Assembly: GCA_023439305.1 (NCBI GenBank)
Contig: JAEXOO010000024.1
Location: 1-64,000, forward strand
DNA: 64,000 nt
Origin: Pseudomonadota bacterium
GTDB taxonomy: Bacteria; Pseudomonadota; Gammaproteobacteria; Burkholderiales; Burkholderiaceae_B
Direction: 5' to 3'
A program made the position numbers and the translations under genes. Under the pieces are notes generated by a model, which had not been told where the DNA came from, searched no databases, and was given only the letters and a program-made list of their open reading frames with translations. Each line of letters starts with the position of its first letter. Position 1 is the first letter of the stretch. Below, in pieces: positions 25,109 through 33,424 of the stretch.

Positions 25109-26674
25109 ATGTGGCGTCAGTGTGCGGTTGCGGTGGGTCTGGCAGTCTGGATGACAGGAGCGGCTTGGTCGGCTTCGTTGCCGTCGGCCCAAGGACAGAT
25201 TCAAGCACACGAGCATCACGAACGCATTCTCAGCTTGCAGCAGGATGATTTTGTGCAGGGGAACTGGCAGCACAGCGGCCAAGTCGCGCTGGACTTGCTG
25301 GGGCCTGAAGGTCAGCGCATACGGCGTCTTTCCCTGGATCATGACGACGGCAGCTCATTCGGCTTCGTGGCGCGCTCCGCCGGCGAATATCGGCTGCGCG
25401 TCGCCGGGCAGGGTGAATATCAATGGTCGGTCACGTCCATCTCGGCGCCGCAGGCGCCCGAGCAGGCCGAGCCTTTGCAGGGCGATGTCATCGGTCAATG
25501 GGCGATGCGTCTGCGCGCCGGCGAACCAGCCAGCCGTTTCTGGGATTATGTCGAGCAGGTGGGCTCGCCTCTGGTGGAGCGCTACAGCGCCACGCATGAT
25601 CGTGTCACTTTTGTATGGCGCGGGGCCCGCAACAATGCCCGTATTCATGGCGGTCCGGCTTCGTATAGCGATCGCATGCGGCGTCTGGGTGATTCGGATA
25701 TCTGGTACATCACCTATGACATTGCGCGGGATGCGCGCTTTACGTATCGTGTCGCTGCGGATGTGCCGCTGGTCGAGCCGGCCAGCCGGCGCGCGGCCTT
25801 GCGTTCGGCCTTGCAGCGCGATCCATTCAATCGCGCCCTGATTCCCGAGAACAGTGTGGATCTGTTCGATGGCGGTTCGGTGCTGCGTCTGTCACAGGCG
25901 CCCAGACCGCAGACAAGCGTCACGGCGGCGGACGAGCCGGCCGGGCAGTGGCAGCAAGGGCATTTGATCAGCAAGGCGCTGGGCAATGGGCGCGATATTC
26001 ATATCTATCAGCCGGCGGGTACGCAGGCGGCCGATCTCAAGCATGTGCTGGTGTTGTTGGATGGCCGCGAGTACCGTGACATCGCCAATGCGCCTGCCGT
26101 GGTCGATGCGCTGATCGCGCAGGGCCGTATTCCTGCCACCTGGGTGGTGCTGGTCGATAATCCCGGCGCCGCCGCGCGCGCGCGCGAACTGCCTCCGAAC
26201 GAAGCGTATCTGCAGTTCCTGCAAATGGAGCTGATGCCGTGGTTGGCGATGCATGGCGTGGCCGCCGCCGCCGGCGATACCGTGATTTCAGGTTCCAGCT
26301 ACGGGGGGCTGGCGGCGATGCATGCAGGCTGGCGTCTGCCGCAGTACTTCGGCAATGTGCTCAGCTTGTCCGGGTCGTACTGGTGGGGCCCGTCGGGCGA
26401 GCGCGGCCAATGGCTGACCCGCCAGATCGCTGACACGTCGCCCGCGCCGGTCAAGGTCTACATGTCGGCCGGTATTTTCGAGAACTCCGGTTCGGGGCTG
26501 GATGTCAGCCTGGTGCAGGCCAACCGCCATTTGAATGATGTGCTGCGCGCCCGCGGCTACGATGTACGTTACGACGAAGCATCCACGGGGCATGATTACC
26601 TTGCGTGGCGGGATGCGCTGGCGGTCGGGTTGGAGCATTTGCTCGGAAGCCCGGCGCAGGCAAAGGTCGAGTGA
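25109..26674 (+). CDS. Periplasmic enterochelin-esterase-like (Fes family) hydrolase
   Basis: A 521-residue protein with an N-terminal signal peptide (MWRQCAVAVGLAVWMTGAAWSA), an N-terminal beta-rich domain and a C-terminal alpha/beta hydrolase of the Fes type. The nucleophile is in SGSSYGG and the His is in STGHDYLAW. Fes cuts the trilactone backbone of ferric catecholate siderophores; a signal peptide here implies action in the periplasm, as for IroE-like enzymes. The start at 25109 follows GGGGGA; an ATG at 25085 would add eight residues. A Fur box precedes it. It lies about 1.3 kb beyond the end of the entA gene, in convergent orientation. Confidence 0.87.
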   Translation: MWRQCAVAVGLAVWMTGAAWSASLPSAQGQIQAHEHHERILSLQQDDFVQGNWQHSGQVALDLLGPEGQRIRRLSLDHDDGSSFGFVARSAGEYRLRVAGQGEYQWSVTSISAPQAPEQAEPLQGDVIGQWAMRLRAGEPASRFWDYVEQVGSPLVERYSATHDRVTFVWRGARNNARIHGGPASYSDRMRRLGDSDIWYITYDIARDARFTYRVAADVPLVEPASRRAALRSALQRDPFNRALIPENSVDLFDGGSVLRLSQAPRPQTSVTAADEPAGQWQQGHLISKALGNGRDIHIYQPAGTQAADLKHVLVLLDGREYRDIANAPAVVDALIAQGRIPATWVVLVDNPGAAARARELPPNEAYLQFLQMELMPWLAMHGVAAAAGDTVISGSSYGGLAAMHAGWRLPQYFGNVLSLSGSYWWGPSGERGQWLTRQIADTSPAPVKVYMSAGIFENSGSGLDVSLVQANRHLNDVLRARGYDVRYDEASTGHDYLAWRDALAVGLEHLLGSPAQAKVE

Positions 26675-26780
26675 TGTTCGTGTGTGAAACGCGGGATGAG
26701 CGTTAGGCCGCTTTTTTGGACCTTGGCAAGACATCCGGTTTTCTTGAGCGGACACCGGGCCTGTCGGTCTGGCTGGAAGC

Positions 26781-26930
26781 TTGGATAATTCTATCCATAC
26801 GCTTGGGTTCCAGGTGGAGCCTGTGGTACCATCTGAACAAGATGTTCGAGAGCGAGTGAAATACGAACGTGCTGCCTGGGCAATTGCTTGGGTCTTGCGG
26901 TTAGCAAGGGAAACAGAACCTCGCAGGTAA
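26781..26930 (+). CDS. Small hypothetical protein
   Basis: A 49-codon frame starting at TTG 26781, with GGAAG upstream. It encodes a charged, helix-prone protein (for example SEQDVRERVKYERAAWAIAW) and stops just before a strong terminator. Third codon positions are much less GC-rich than in the surrounding genes, suggesting foreign origin. No homologue is recognised. The TTG start and short length make this tentative; the same bases could instead be part of a non-coding transcript. Confidence 0.35.
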   Translation: MDNSIHTLGFQVEPVVPSEQDVRERVKYERAAWAIAWVLRLARETEPRR

Positions 26931-26932
26931 AC

Positions 26933-27517
26933 TTAGTTTGCCGAGAAAAGGCCCTGCGGGGCCTTTTTCTTTTGTGCGCCGGGTTTGGGCTTTTTTTGGG
27001 GCGGAGCGAATGCCCCGGAGATTTGCCCTGCCAACGACGCAAAGCGCCATTTCTGTGCATTGGGCCTTGATACCAATGGTTTTAGGTAGGCGCTTTTCAC
27101 AAACATGGCCAGGGCAGGCTGTGTAGCCGCCGTATTTTTTTTCAGACTGAAGAAAATAGAATACGTTCTAGGCCCGGCTAAGGAATCAAGCGCAATGTGT
27201 GCGGCATACGTATAGCTTTCGTCGGCACGGTAGATCATGCCGCTTAGCATTGCGTTTATTAGTTGTGGCAACTGCAGCGAGCATTCGTAGCGTTGCCTGT
27301 TGAAGGCACGCAGCTCACCTTTATAGCTGTAACGATAGTCGGGCCGATGTTGTGCAGGGTCGAATTCCTCTGTAAAGCAATGGCATCCGAATGTCACGGA
27401 CATATCAATGGACATCGTTTTTTGAGCATTGAGGGGGACCTGTACGAGCATGGGTTTGAGATGTTCAAAAGTATGAAGTGTTCCCTCGATCTTCCTGTTT
27501 GGAAAGCTACTCATCAT
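26933..27517 (-). CDS. Hypothetical protein in a low-GC patch
   Basis: A 194-residue protein without signal peptide or membrane segment. It has an aromatic-rich middle (YECSLQLPQLINAMLSGMIYRADESYTYAAHIAL) and a basic, proline/lysine-rich C-terminal tail (PPQKKPKPGAQKKKAPQG). The last codons run through the terminator hairpin at 26947-26966, so the mRNA 3' end and coding sequence overlap. Codon use is less GC-rich than in the siderophore genes. No family is recognised with certainty. Start ATG 27517 or 27514, with weak ribosome sites. Confidence 0.6.
   Translation of the reverse strand: MMSSFPNRKIEGTLHTFEHLKPMLVQVPLNAQKTMSIDMSVTFGCHCFTEEFDPAQHRPDYRYSYKGELRAFNRQRYECSLQLPQLINAMLSGMIYRADESYTYAAHIALDSLAGPRTYSIFFSLKKNTAATQPALAMFVKSAYLKPLVSRPNAQKWRFASLAGQISGAFAPPQKKPKPGAQKKKAPQGLFSAN
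26947..26966. terminator. Terminator hairpin, usable in both directions
   Basis: The AAAGGCCC/GGGCCTTT stem has loop tgcg, with a T run on the right and an A run on the left, so it can act on both strands. It closes the small frame at 26781 and lies inside the 3' end of the minus-strand hypothetical gene. Confidence 0.75.
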
Positions 27518-27952
27518 TTTGCCCAGAGTCCTTGGCCACGTGCAGGGCTAGCCCTCCAGGTTTACCGCTCAGGCACCGCTGGCTCTGATGTTCACCCAGG
27601 CCTATGCGCTGAGACTGCTTGGTTTTTCTTGGAAATGGACGCTGATCACGATGCCGGGTATTCAGAGGGCTGGCGTTGTTGAGATCTGTTCTGATGAACA
27701 TCGTTCTGTCCTTGCATTTCTCGAATACCGCTCACGATACGAGTATTGCTGAGGAACGACAATGATCCAGGGGAGACAAATACTTCCAGGGTGGGGGGAC
27801 GGTTTTTTGCCGCCCCAGGGGGGAGGAAAATGTCTCCCAAAGTAGATCCATTTGGCGTAATACCTATCCAAACGGCACAAACCATAACATAAAGCCCCCG
27901 CGTCTTAGTTGACTAGGGGGCTTTGTGTTAGACGCTTGTGCTTGCTTGAGGC
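27518..27952. other. Intergenic remnant region without convincing gene
   Basis: About 435 bases between the 194-residue hypothetical gene and the end of entA. It has several short frames on both strands (for example 27507-27701 and 27646-27885, minus) but none with a ribosome site and consistent codon bias. It looks like decayed DNA. A terminator hairpin at 27891-27924 serves the siderophore operon. Confidence 0.55.
27891..27924 (-). terminator. Terminator of the siderophore biosynthesis operon
   Basis: AAAGCCCCC and GGGGGCTTT form a perfect 9-bp stem around a 16-base loop, 29 bases after the entA stop. The T tract is short (TTT then A), so efficiency is uncertain. Confidence 0.6.
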
Positions 27953-28741
27953 TTACCCCTGATCCAGCGTCGCCCCACCGTCCACCCGCAGGTCGGACAA
28001 GGTAATGTGGCTGGCTCTGTCTGAGAGCAGGAACAGCACGGCCTCGGCGATTTCTTCGGGGCGGGCGATTTTCTGCAGGGGGATGCCCAGGCGATAGTGT
28101 TCGCCCGAGCCGGCGATGACGGTCTCGCGCGAGCTGCCTTGCTTCCACATCGCCTGCTGCATGGCCGTGTCCGTGGAGCCGGGCGATACGATGTTCACGC
28201 GGATGCCGTATTCGGCCAGTTCCAGCCCCAGGCAGCGGCTCAGTTGGCTGACGGCGGCCTTAGACGCCGCGTAGGCGCCCATGGCGATGCGCGGGGTGGC
28301 GGCGGAGTTGGAGCTGACGGTCACGATGGCGCCTTGGCGGCGCTCCATCATGCCCTGGGCCACATTGCGGCAGACGTTGAACACGCCGGTCGTATTGATG
28401 GCAAAGGTGCGGTCCCACTGCTCGTTCGTCAATTCCGTGATGCGGCCCATCTGCAGCACGCCGGCCACACAGGCCAGGCGCTGGATGGGTCCGAGCTTGC
28501 GTCGGCCTTCGGCCAGGGCCTGATCCACCGCTTGGGCGTCGCTGACGTCCACTCGATGGCAGGACAGGCGCTCCTGTTGACCCGCATCGCCCAGGCGCGA
28601 TAGCCCGTCGGCATCCAGGTCCAGGGCGATCACGCGGGCGCCGCGCTCCAGCAGCAATTGCGCGACTGCAGCGCCTATGCCGCTGGCCGCGCCGGTGACG
28701 GCGATGCATTCGCCGTCGAATTCCAGTTGAGATGTGCTCAT
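27953..28741 (-). CDS. entA: 2,3-dihydro-2,3-dihydroxybenzoate dehydrogenase
   Basis: A 262-residue short-chain dehydrogenase that makes 2,3-dihydroxybenzoate (DHB) from its dihydro form using NAD+. The cofactor motif is TGAASGIG and the catalytic set is in SSNSA...GAYAASKAA. It carries GVLQMGRITELTNEQWDRTFAINTTG, close to EntA/DhbA. It is the last gene of the operon after entC and entB, with GGAG five bases upstream of the ATG. Confidence 0.94.
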   Translation of the reverse strand: MSTSQLEFDGECIAVTGAASGIGAAVAQLLLERGARVIALDLDADGLSRLGDAGQQERLSCHRVDVSDAQAVDQALAEGRRKLGPIQRLACVAGVLQMGRITELTNEQWDRTFAINTTGVFNVCRNVAQGMMERRQGAIVTVSSNSAATPRIAMGAYAASKAAVSQLSRCLGLELAEYGIRVNIVSPGSTDTAMQQAMWKQGSSRETVIAGSGEHYRLGIPLQKIARPEEIAEAVLFLLSDRASHITLSDLRVDGGATLDQG

Positions 28742-28752
28742 GCTTGCTCCGC

Positions 28753-29391
28753 TCAGGCGTTCAGGCTGTCCTGGATCTGCGCGCAGGTCAGGCTGACGCC
28801 GCAGCGCTGCGAGACATGGCGCACGGCCATTTCGTGTTCTTCCAGCGAGAAGTCAGCCACGCCGTCGATGGCCAGGAAGGGCTGGATGTCCTGCATGAAG
28901 GCTTCCAGGGCGGTGCTCATGCAGCCAATGTGCGCGTAGACGCCGGTGATGATGAGTTGATCGCGACCCAGGTCGGCCAGTTGGCGGCGCAGGTCCGAGC
29001 GCTGGAAGGCGCTGTAACGCCATTTGGTCAGCATGATGTCGTTGGCGGCGGGCGCCAGCTCGGGGATGACGGCCTGTTGGTCGTGCACCTGGGGGTTGGT
29101 CAGGCCCGGTCCCCAGAAATCATTCAGCAAGGCGCGGTCTTGTTCGGGCTGCTCCACGGGCTGTGCGGTGTAGAAAATGGGGATGTCCAGCTTCTGACAC
29201 AGGGCGCGCAGGCCGGCGATGCGCTCGATCAGGGCGGGAATGGGGGCCTGGTCCATGTCGTACTTGCGCAGGAAGTAGGTCTGCATATCGTGGATCAGCA
29301 AGGCGGCGCGATGCGCCTGGGGGCGCCAGTCTACACGGTTGCTCACCGGGGTCTCGGGCAGGGGGTAGCTGGGAAGCGCATGAATGGTCAT
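28753..29391 (-). CDS. entB: Isochorismatase (without carrier domain)
   Basis: A 212-residue isochorismatase that removes pyruvate from isochorismate. LLIHDMQTYFL holds the catalytic Asp, LTKWRYSAFQRSDL the Lys, and GVYAHIGCMSTA the Cys region. Unlike E. coli EntB it lacks the C-terminal aryl carrier domain, which is encoded separately at 37374. It sits between entC and entA. Confidence 0.94.
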   Translation of the reverse strand: MTIHALPSYPLPETPVSNRVDWRPQAHRAALLIHDMQTYFLRKYDMDQAPIPALIERIAGLRALCQKLDIPIFYTAQPVEQPEQDRALLNDFWGPGLTNPQVHDQQAVIPELAPAANDIMLTKWRYSAFQRSDLRRQLADLGRDQLIITGVYAHIGCMSTALEAFMQDIQPFLAIDGVADFSLEEHEMAVRHVSQRCGVSLTCAQIQDSLNA

Positions 29392-29404
29392 GGCCGGGTC
29401 TCCG

Positions 29405-30610
29405 TTAGATAGTTATGTCCTGGGCCAGGCCCAGGGAGTGAATCAGGGTCATGAGCTTGTTGCCGGTTTCCTGGCGCTCCAGCTCGGGGCGCGAGCCCTC
29501 GATGATGCCGGCGCCGGCGGACAAGGTCAGGCGTTGCTGTTCGTAATGGGCGCAGCGTATGGCGACCGCCCATTCGCCGTTGCCTTGGTGGTCGCTCCAG
29601 CCTATGGCGCCGGCGAAATAGCCGCGCTCGAAAGACTCGGTCGCCTCGATGGCTTGCATGGCGGGCAGGGTGGGGTGTCCGCAGACGGCCGGGGTCGGGT
29701 GCATGGCCAGGGCCAGCTCCAGCGAGCTGGTCGCCGGGTCGCGCAGGCGGCCGCTGATGCGCGTGGACAGGTGCCACAGATTGGCGGTGCTGGTCAGGCT
29801 GGGGCCGTCCGGCACGCCCAGTTCGTCGCAGAACGTCGCCAGTACACGGACCACATCGTCGATGACGACGGCGTGCTCGCGCAGATCTTTGCCCGAGGCC
29901 ATCAAGCGTTCGGCGCTGGCCTGGTCGAGTTGCGGGTCTGCATGGCGCGGGGCGGTGCCTGCCAGCGGGTTGACGATGACCTGATCGCCCTGGCGCCGCA
30001 CCAGCAGTTCAGGACTGGCGCCCAAGAAGGTGGCGGGGTCGCTTGCGTCGCCGCCGGGCAAGGGCATGGCATAGGTATAGCCGGCCGGATTGCTGTGCAG
30101 CATGTTGCGCAGCACGGTCAGCCGGTCCAGGGGCTGCTCCAGCGTGACGGACACCGTGCGCGCCATGACGGTTTTCTGAATATTCTGTTCGCGCATCGTC
30201 GTCAGAATGCGTGCGACGCTGTCTTCGTAGCCGGCGCCGTCCGGCTGCAGGCTCTGGGCCGCGACAGTATTGGCGGAGCGTGCCAGCGGCGGGCGCTGAG
30301 CCGGGCGGCGCAGGACCGGGTCCAGGGTGTATCGGGCCGGCACGCGCAGGTAGGCCTGGCGCGACGGGTTGAAAGGGATTACCCCCAACAGCAGGGGCGC
30401 GTCCAGGCCAAGTTGCGTAGCCTGGTCGAGCAAGTCCCGCGCCTGCCCGAGCATCTGCCCGTGGGCATTGTCCGTGTGCCGCTCCAGCACAGTCCCTTGC
30501 GCCAGCAGGCTGACGGTCGGGGAGGCGAACAAGGTGCTGCCGGCCTCGTAGTGTTCCAGCCATTGTTCGACCGTAACAGTGCGGATGTCATCACGGGTTC
30601 GGGTAGTCAT
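29405..30610 (-). CDS. entC: Isochorismate synthase
   Basis: A 401-residue chorismate-using enzyme. Its C-terminal core includes LGASPELLVRRQGDQVIVNPLAGTAPR, HAVVIDDVV, MHPTPAVCGHP and YAGAIGW-like FAGAIGWSDHQGNGEWAVAIRCA. The ATG at 30610 follows AAAGGGG; an upstream ATG at 30637 would add nine residues. It supplies isochorismate for DHB. A GC-rich hairpin separates it from the beta-propeller gene upstream. Confidence 0.93.
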   Translation of the reverse strand: MTTRTRDDIRTVTVEQWLEHYEAGSTLFASPTVSLLAQGTVLERHTDNAHGQMLGQARDLLDQATQLGLDAPLLLGVIPFNPSRQAYLRVPARYTLDPVLRRPAQRPPLARSANTVAAQSLQPDGAGYEDSVARILTTMREQNIQKTVMARTVSVTLEQPLDRLTVLRNMLHSNPAGYTYAMPLPGGDASDPATFLGASPELLVRRQGDQVIVNPLAGTAPRHADPQLDQASAERLMASGKDLREHAVVIDDVVRVLATFCDELGVPDGPSLTSTANLWHLSTRISGRLRDPATSSLELALAMHPTPAVCGHPTLPAMQAIEATESFERGYFAGAIGWSDHQGNGEWAVAIRCAHYEQQRLTLSAGAGIIEGSRPELERQETGNKLMTLIHSLGLAQDITI

Positions 30611-30641
30611 GGGGGCCCCTTTCGGTTCAGTCATCAAACCC

Positions 30642-30664
30642 TGCGGCCCCTGGACGGGGCCGCA
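30642..30664. other. Intercistronic hairpin between the propeller gene and entC
   Basis: TGCGGCCCC and GGGGCCGCA form a perfect 9-bp stem around five bases, in the 63-base gap. No T run follows, so an RNA-processing or stability element is more likely than a terminator. Confidence 0.5.
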
Positions 30665-30673
30665 ACGGGTGGC

Positions 30674-32071
30674 TTACTTCACATGGATGCGGGTGATGCG
30701 GTCGGCGGTCGGGTCATCCTTGCCCTTGGCTTTGTTGACCAGATAGGCATTGCCCTGACCGTCCAGCGAGACGTGGTTGGGGAAGCTGCCGCCATCCAGG
30801 TTGGCGACGATTTCACCTTTGCCGTTGACGGCGGTAACCGTGCCAGCGCCGCGCGAGGCCACGTAGGCCAGTCCGGTCTTGGGATCAAAGGCCACGTTCA
30901 GCGCGCCGGCGCCGACCAGAACCTGGTGCAGCACCTTGCCGTCCTTGGCGTCTACGATCAGCAGGTTGTCGCTGCCTTGGGAGACGACGTAAACCTGCTC
31001 GTTCTTGCTGTCCACGGCCACGCCGGAGGCATTGCGCGCGCCGGGCAGGGCGTGCACAGACTGAGCGTTGCCGTTTTTCAGATCGACGATGATCAGTTCA
31101 TTGGTGCTCGCGCTGACGGTGTAGAGGCGGCCGTGCTCGGCGTCCAGGGCCAGGCTCATGGGGCTCAGCTCTTTGCGCGTCTTGGACTTCAATTCGATGG
31201 GATCCAGGGCGGCCAGCTTCTTGGTGTCGAACACCGAGATCAGCTTGGAGCCGGGCGAGGATACATAGGCGCGTTGCGCTTTATCGTCGATGGCGACATC
31301 GCGGGCGTGGCTGGCAGCTCCGTCCTCGAATTGTTTGACCAGCTTCAGGTCTTTCTGGCTGTAGACGGAGACGGTGTTGCTGCGGGTATTGGTCACCCAT
31401 ACATTGCTGTGGGCGTCGTCCACATCCACGCCGTAGACGGCCTGCACCTGACCGTCGTCCCGGCCTTTCTGGGCAGCAGGCGTAACCTGGGCTTCGATGG
31501 CCAGTGTCTGGGGGTTGACCTTCAGCAATTGCGATTCCTTGACGGGGGGACGGCCCACCGCCGAGGTCACGAACAGGGCTTTGCTTTTGGGGCTGTAGGC
31601 GCTCTGATACAGGCCCGACACCAGATGCTGGGACTGCAGTTCGAACTTGTCCTGGCCGCTCAGTTCGATCTTGGGCGAGACTTTCAGTTCGAACACCGTG
31701 GCGGCCGATGGCTTGCTGGCCTGGACGATGACGGGATGCAGGCCGGTAGCGGCTTGCGCGGGGATGGCGACCTTGGTGCTGATGTTGCCGTCTTTGTCGG
31801 CGACCAGAGCCTGCTCCGTCAGGGCATTGCCGTTCTGCAGCAGAATGACTTCCTGGCCGGGGGTGAAGCCGCGACCGGCCAGCTGGGCGTCGCCGCCTGC
31901 GTACACCACGCCGGCGGCGTTGACCATGCCTTGGAAATCAGGATCGGGCTGGTCGAAGGAGGGCGCGGCGAAGGCATTGGCCAGCGACAGTGACAGGATG
32001 GCAGCGCTCAGGCCGGCCTTGCGCAGGAGAGCGGCAGGGGTACGGCGAATGCAATTGACATTGATTTGCAT
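30674..32071 (-). CDS. YncE-like secreted beta-propeller protein
   Basis: A 465-residue protein with a signal peptide (to about residue 36, ANAFAAPS), an N-terminal beta domain (about 45-130) and a seven-bladed-type YVTN propeller with repeated units such as HARDVAIDDKAQRAYVSSPGSKLISVFD and NASGVAVDSKNEQVYVVSQGSDNLLIVDAKDG. E. coli YncE is a periplasmic, iron-repressed propeller of unclear role. Here it lies between entS and entC in the siderophore operon and is flanked by perfect hairpins on both sides. A periplasmic role in siderophore handling is inferred, not shown. Confidence 0.8.
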   Translation of the reverse strand: MQINVNCIRRTPAALLRKAGLSAAILSLSLANAFAAPSFDQPDPDFQGMVNAAGVVYAGGDAQLAGRGFTPGQEVILLQNGNALTEQALVADKDGNISTKVAIPAQAATGLHPVIVQASKPSAATVFELKVSPKIELSGQDKFELQSQHLVSGLYQSAYSPKSKALFVTSAVGRPPVKESQLLKVNPQTLAIEAQVTPAAQKGRDDGQVQAVYGVDVDDAHSNVWVTNTRSNTVSVYSQKDLKLVKQFEDGAASHARDVAIDDKAQRAYVSSPGSKLISVFDTKKLAALDPIELKSKTRKELSPMSLALDAEHGRLYTVSASTNELIIVDLKNGNAQSVHALPGARNASGVAVDSKNEQVYVVSQGSDNLLIVDAKDGKVLHQVLVGAGALNVAFDPKTGLAYVASRGAGTVTAVNGKGEIVANLDGGSFPNHVSLDGQGNAYLVNKAKGKDDPTADRITRIHVK

Positions 32072-32104
32072 CTTTTGTTGTCCTAGTGAAAAGTTCGGTC
32101 TACG

Positions 32105-32126
32105 GGACGCCCCATCCGGGGCGTCC
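32105..32126. other. Intercistronic hairpin between entS and the propeller gene
   Basis: GGACGCCCC and GGGGCGTCC form a perfect 9-bp stem around atcc in the 99-base gap. There is no following T run. A second stem-like ctgct/agcag lies beside it. Confidence 0.5.
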
Positions 32127-32170
32127 TGCTACAGGGGTACAGCAGGGCAAAACGGAGCCAGCGCGCAAAG

Positions 32171-33421
32171 TCAGGCATGGGGCGGTGCATCCTGGCGGCT
32201 GTCGGAGCGCAGTCCCCGGTTCAGGACGCCAAAGCCCACGGCCGCGGCCGCGCAGGCCAGGCCGCCGACAGTGACGGCCAGAGCCGGTTGCAGCAGTCGG
32301 GACAGATAGCCCATCTGCATATTGCCCAGCGCCTGGCCCAGAGAGTACTGCGTCATCCACAAGCTTGAGACGCGGCCCAGCAGGTGGTCGGGCGTATGCT
32401 TCTGGACCAGCGCCATGCGCAGGATCTTGGAAATAGTGTCGGCGGCGCCCATCACGGCCAGGCAAAGCAAGGCCCAGATGAGTGAGGCCTGCAGGGCCAG
32501 GGCGGCGACAGCCAGGCCCCAGACCAGCACAGCCGCGACGATGGCGGCGCCGGGGCGGGCGACCTGGCGGCACCAGCCGCTGGACAGAGCGGCCAGCGTG
32601 GCGCCGACGGCGGGCGCGGCGTACAGGTAGCCGGTGGCCTTGGCGCCCATGCCCAGTATGGTGTCGCCCCATTCGGGCAGTAGCGCCAGCGGCGTGGCCA
32701 GGATGAGCGCGGCCAGATCGATCAGCAGCAGGGCGCGCAGCAAGGGGTTGCCAGCGACAAAGCGCAGGCCGTCCTGCAGGGCCTGCAAAGGCTGCTGCGG
32801 GGGGCGGTTGCCATTCTGCGGGGGCAGGGACGGAAGAGCGCGCAGCAGCAGCGGCGTGACGATGACGCCGCACAGCACGATGACATAGCAGAAGATCAGC
32901 CCCGGCCCGGAGATCAGCAGGCCGGCCAGCGCCGGACCGATGATGCCGCCCAGTTGCATGGCCAGGCCCGACAGGGCCGCCGCCGCCGCCAGTTTGTCGC
33001 GGCCCACCAGGGCGGGGGTGGCGGCCATCATGGCCGGCACGCTGATGCCGCCCGCCGCCCCGCCGATGGCCGCGGCGACGTAGATCAGCCAGACGCTGGG
33101 GGCGGGCAGCAGGGTGTTCGCCAGAAACAGCACGACGCTGATGATGTAGACGCTGCGTGACCAGACCATCAGGCTGCGTCGATCCATGCGGTCGGACAGC
33201 ACGCCGCCGATGATGAGCGCAATGACCATGGGCGTGGCCATGGAGACGTTCAGAAAGGCGACAGCGACGCTCGATTGGGTCAGATCGTAGAGCTGTATGC
33301 TGGCGGCGACCATCAGCATGCCCGTCACCAGGACGGTGGCGGCGCGCGCGAAGTAGGCGTAGCGGAACGCCCGGCTCTCGCGCAGGGGGGAAATATCCAG
33401 AAGAAAACGGCTTACAGACAT
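32171..33421 (-). CDS. entS: MFS catecholate siderophore exporter (EntS-like)
   Basis: A 416-residue major-facilitator protein with about twelve transmembrane segments. The MFS loop motif appears as GGVLSDRMDRRSLMVWSR after TM2. It resembles EntS, the enterobactin exporter of the inner membrane, in sequence and position. It starts just after the entF stop, so export is co-expressed with synthesis. Confidence 0.88.
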   Translation of the reverse strand: MSVSRFLLDISPLRESRAFRYAYFARAATVLVTGMLMVAASIQLYDLTQSSVAVAFLNVSMATPMVIALIIGGVLSDRMDRRSLMVWSRSVYIISVVLFLANTLLPAPSVWLIYVAAAIGGAAGGISVPAMMAATPALVGRDKLAAAAALSGLAMQLGGIIGPALAGLLISGPGLIFCYVIVLCGVIVTPLLLRALPSLPPQNGNRPPQQPLQALQDGLRFVAGNPLLRALLLIDLAALILATPLALLPEWGDTILGMGAKATGYLYAAPAVGATLAALSSGWCRQVARPGAAIVAAVLVWGLAVAALALQASLIWALLCLAVMGAADTISKILRMALVQKHTPDHLLGRVSSLWMTQYSLGQALGNMQMGYLSRLLQPALAVTVGGLACAAAAVGFGVLNRGLRSDSRQDAPPHA

Positions 33422-33424
33422 GGA

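Noticed and set aside
26780..26970. Reading the stretch as a known structured RNA (6S, SRP or tmRNA)
   Set aside because: It has small hairpins and a terminator but lacks the conserved cores of these RNAs, such as the SRP loop or a tmRNA tag reading frame.
27646..27885. Short frames in the low-GC patch near the end of entA
   Set aside because: Two overlapping minus-strand frames of similar quality, neither with a ribosome site. Treated as non-coding remnant.
29384..31993. A very long open frame (869 codons) on the plus strand opposite entC and the propeller gene
   Set aside because: It mirrors the codon bias of the minus-strand genes, is rich in Gly/Ala/Gln/Val without domains, and has no ribosome site. 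The minus-strand genes have clear families.
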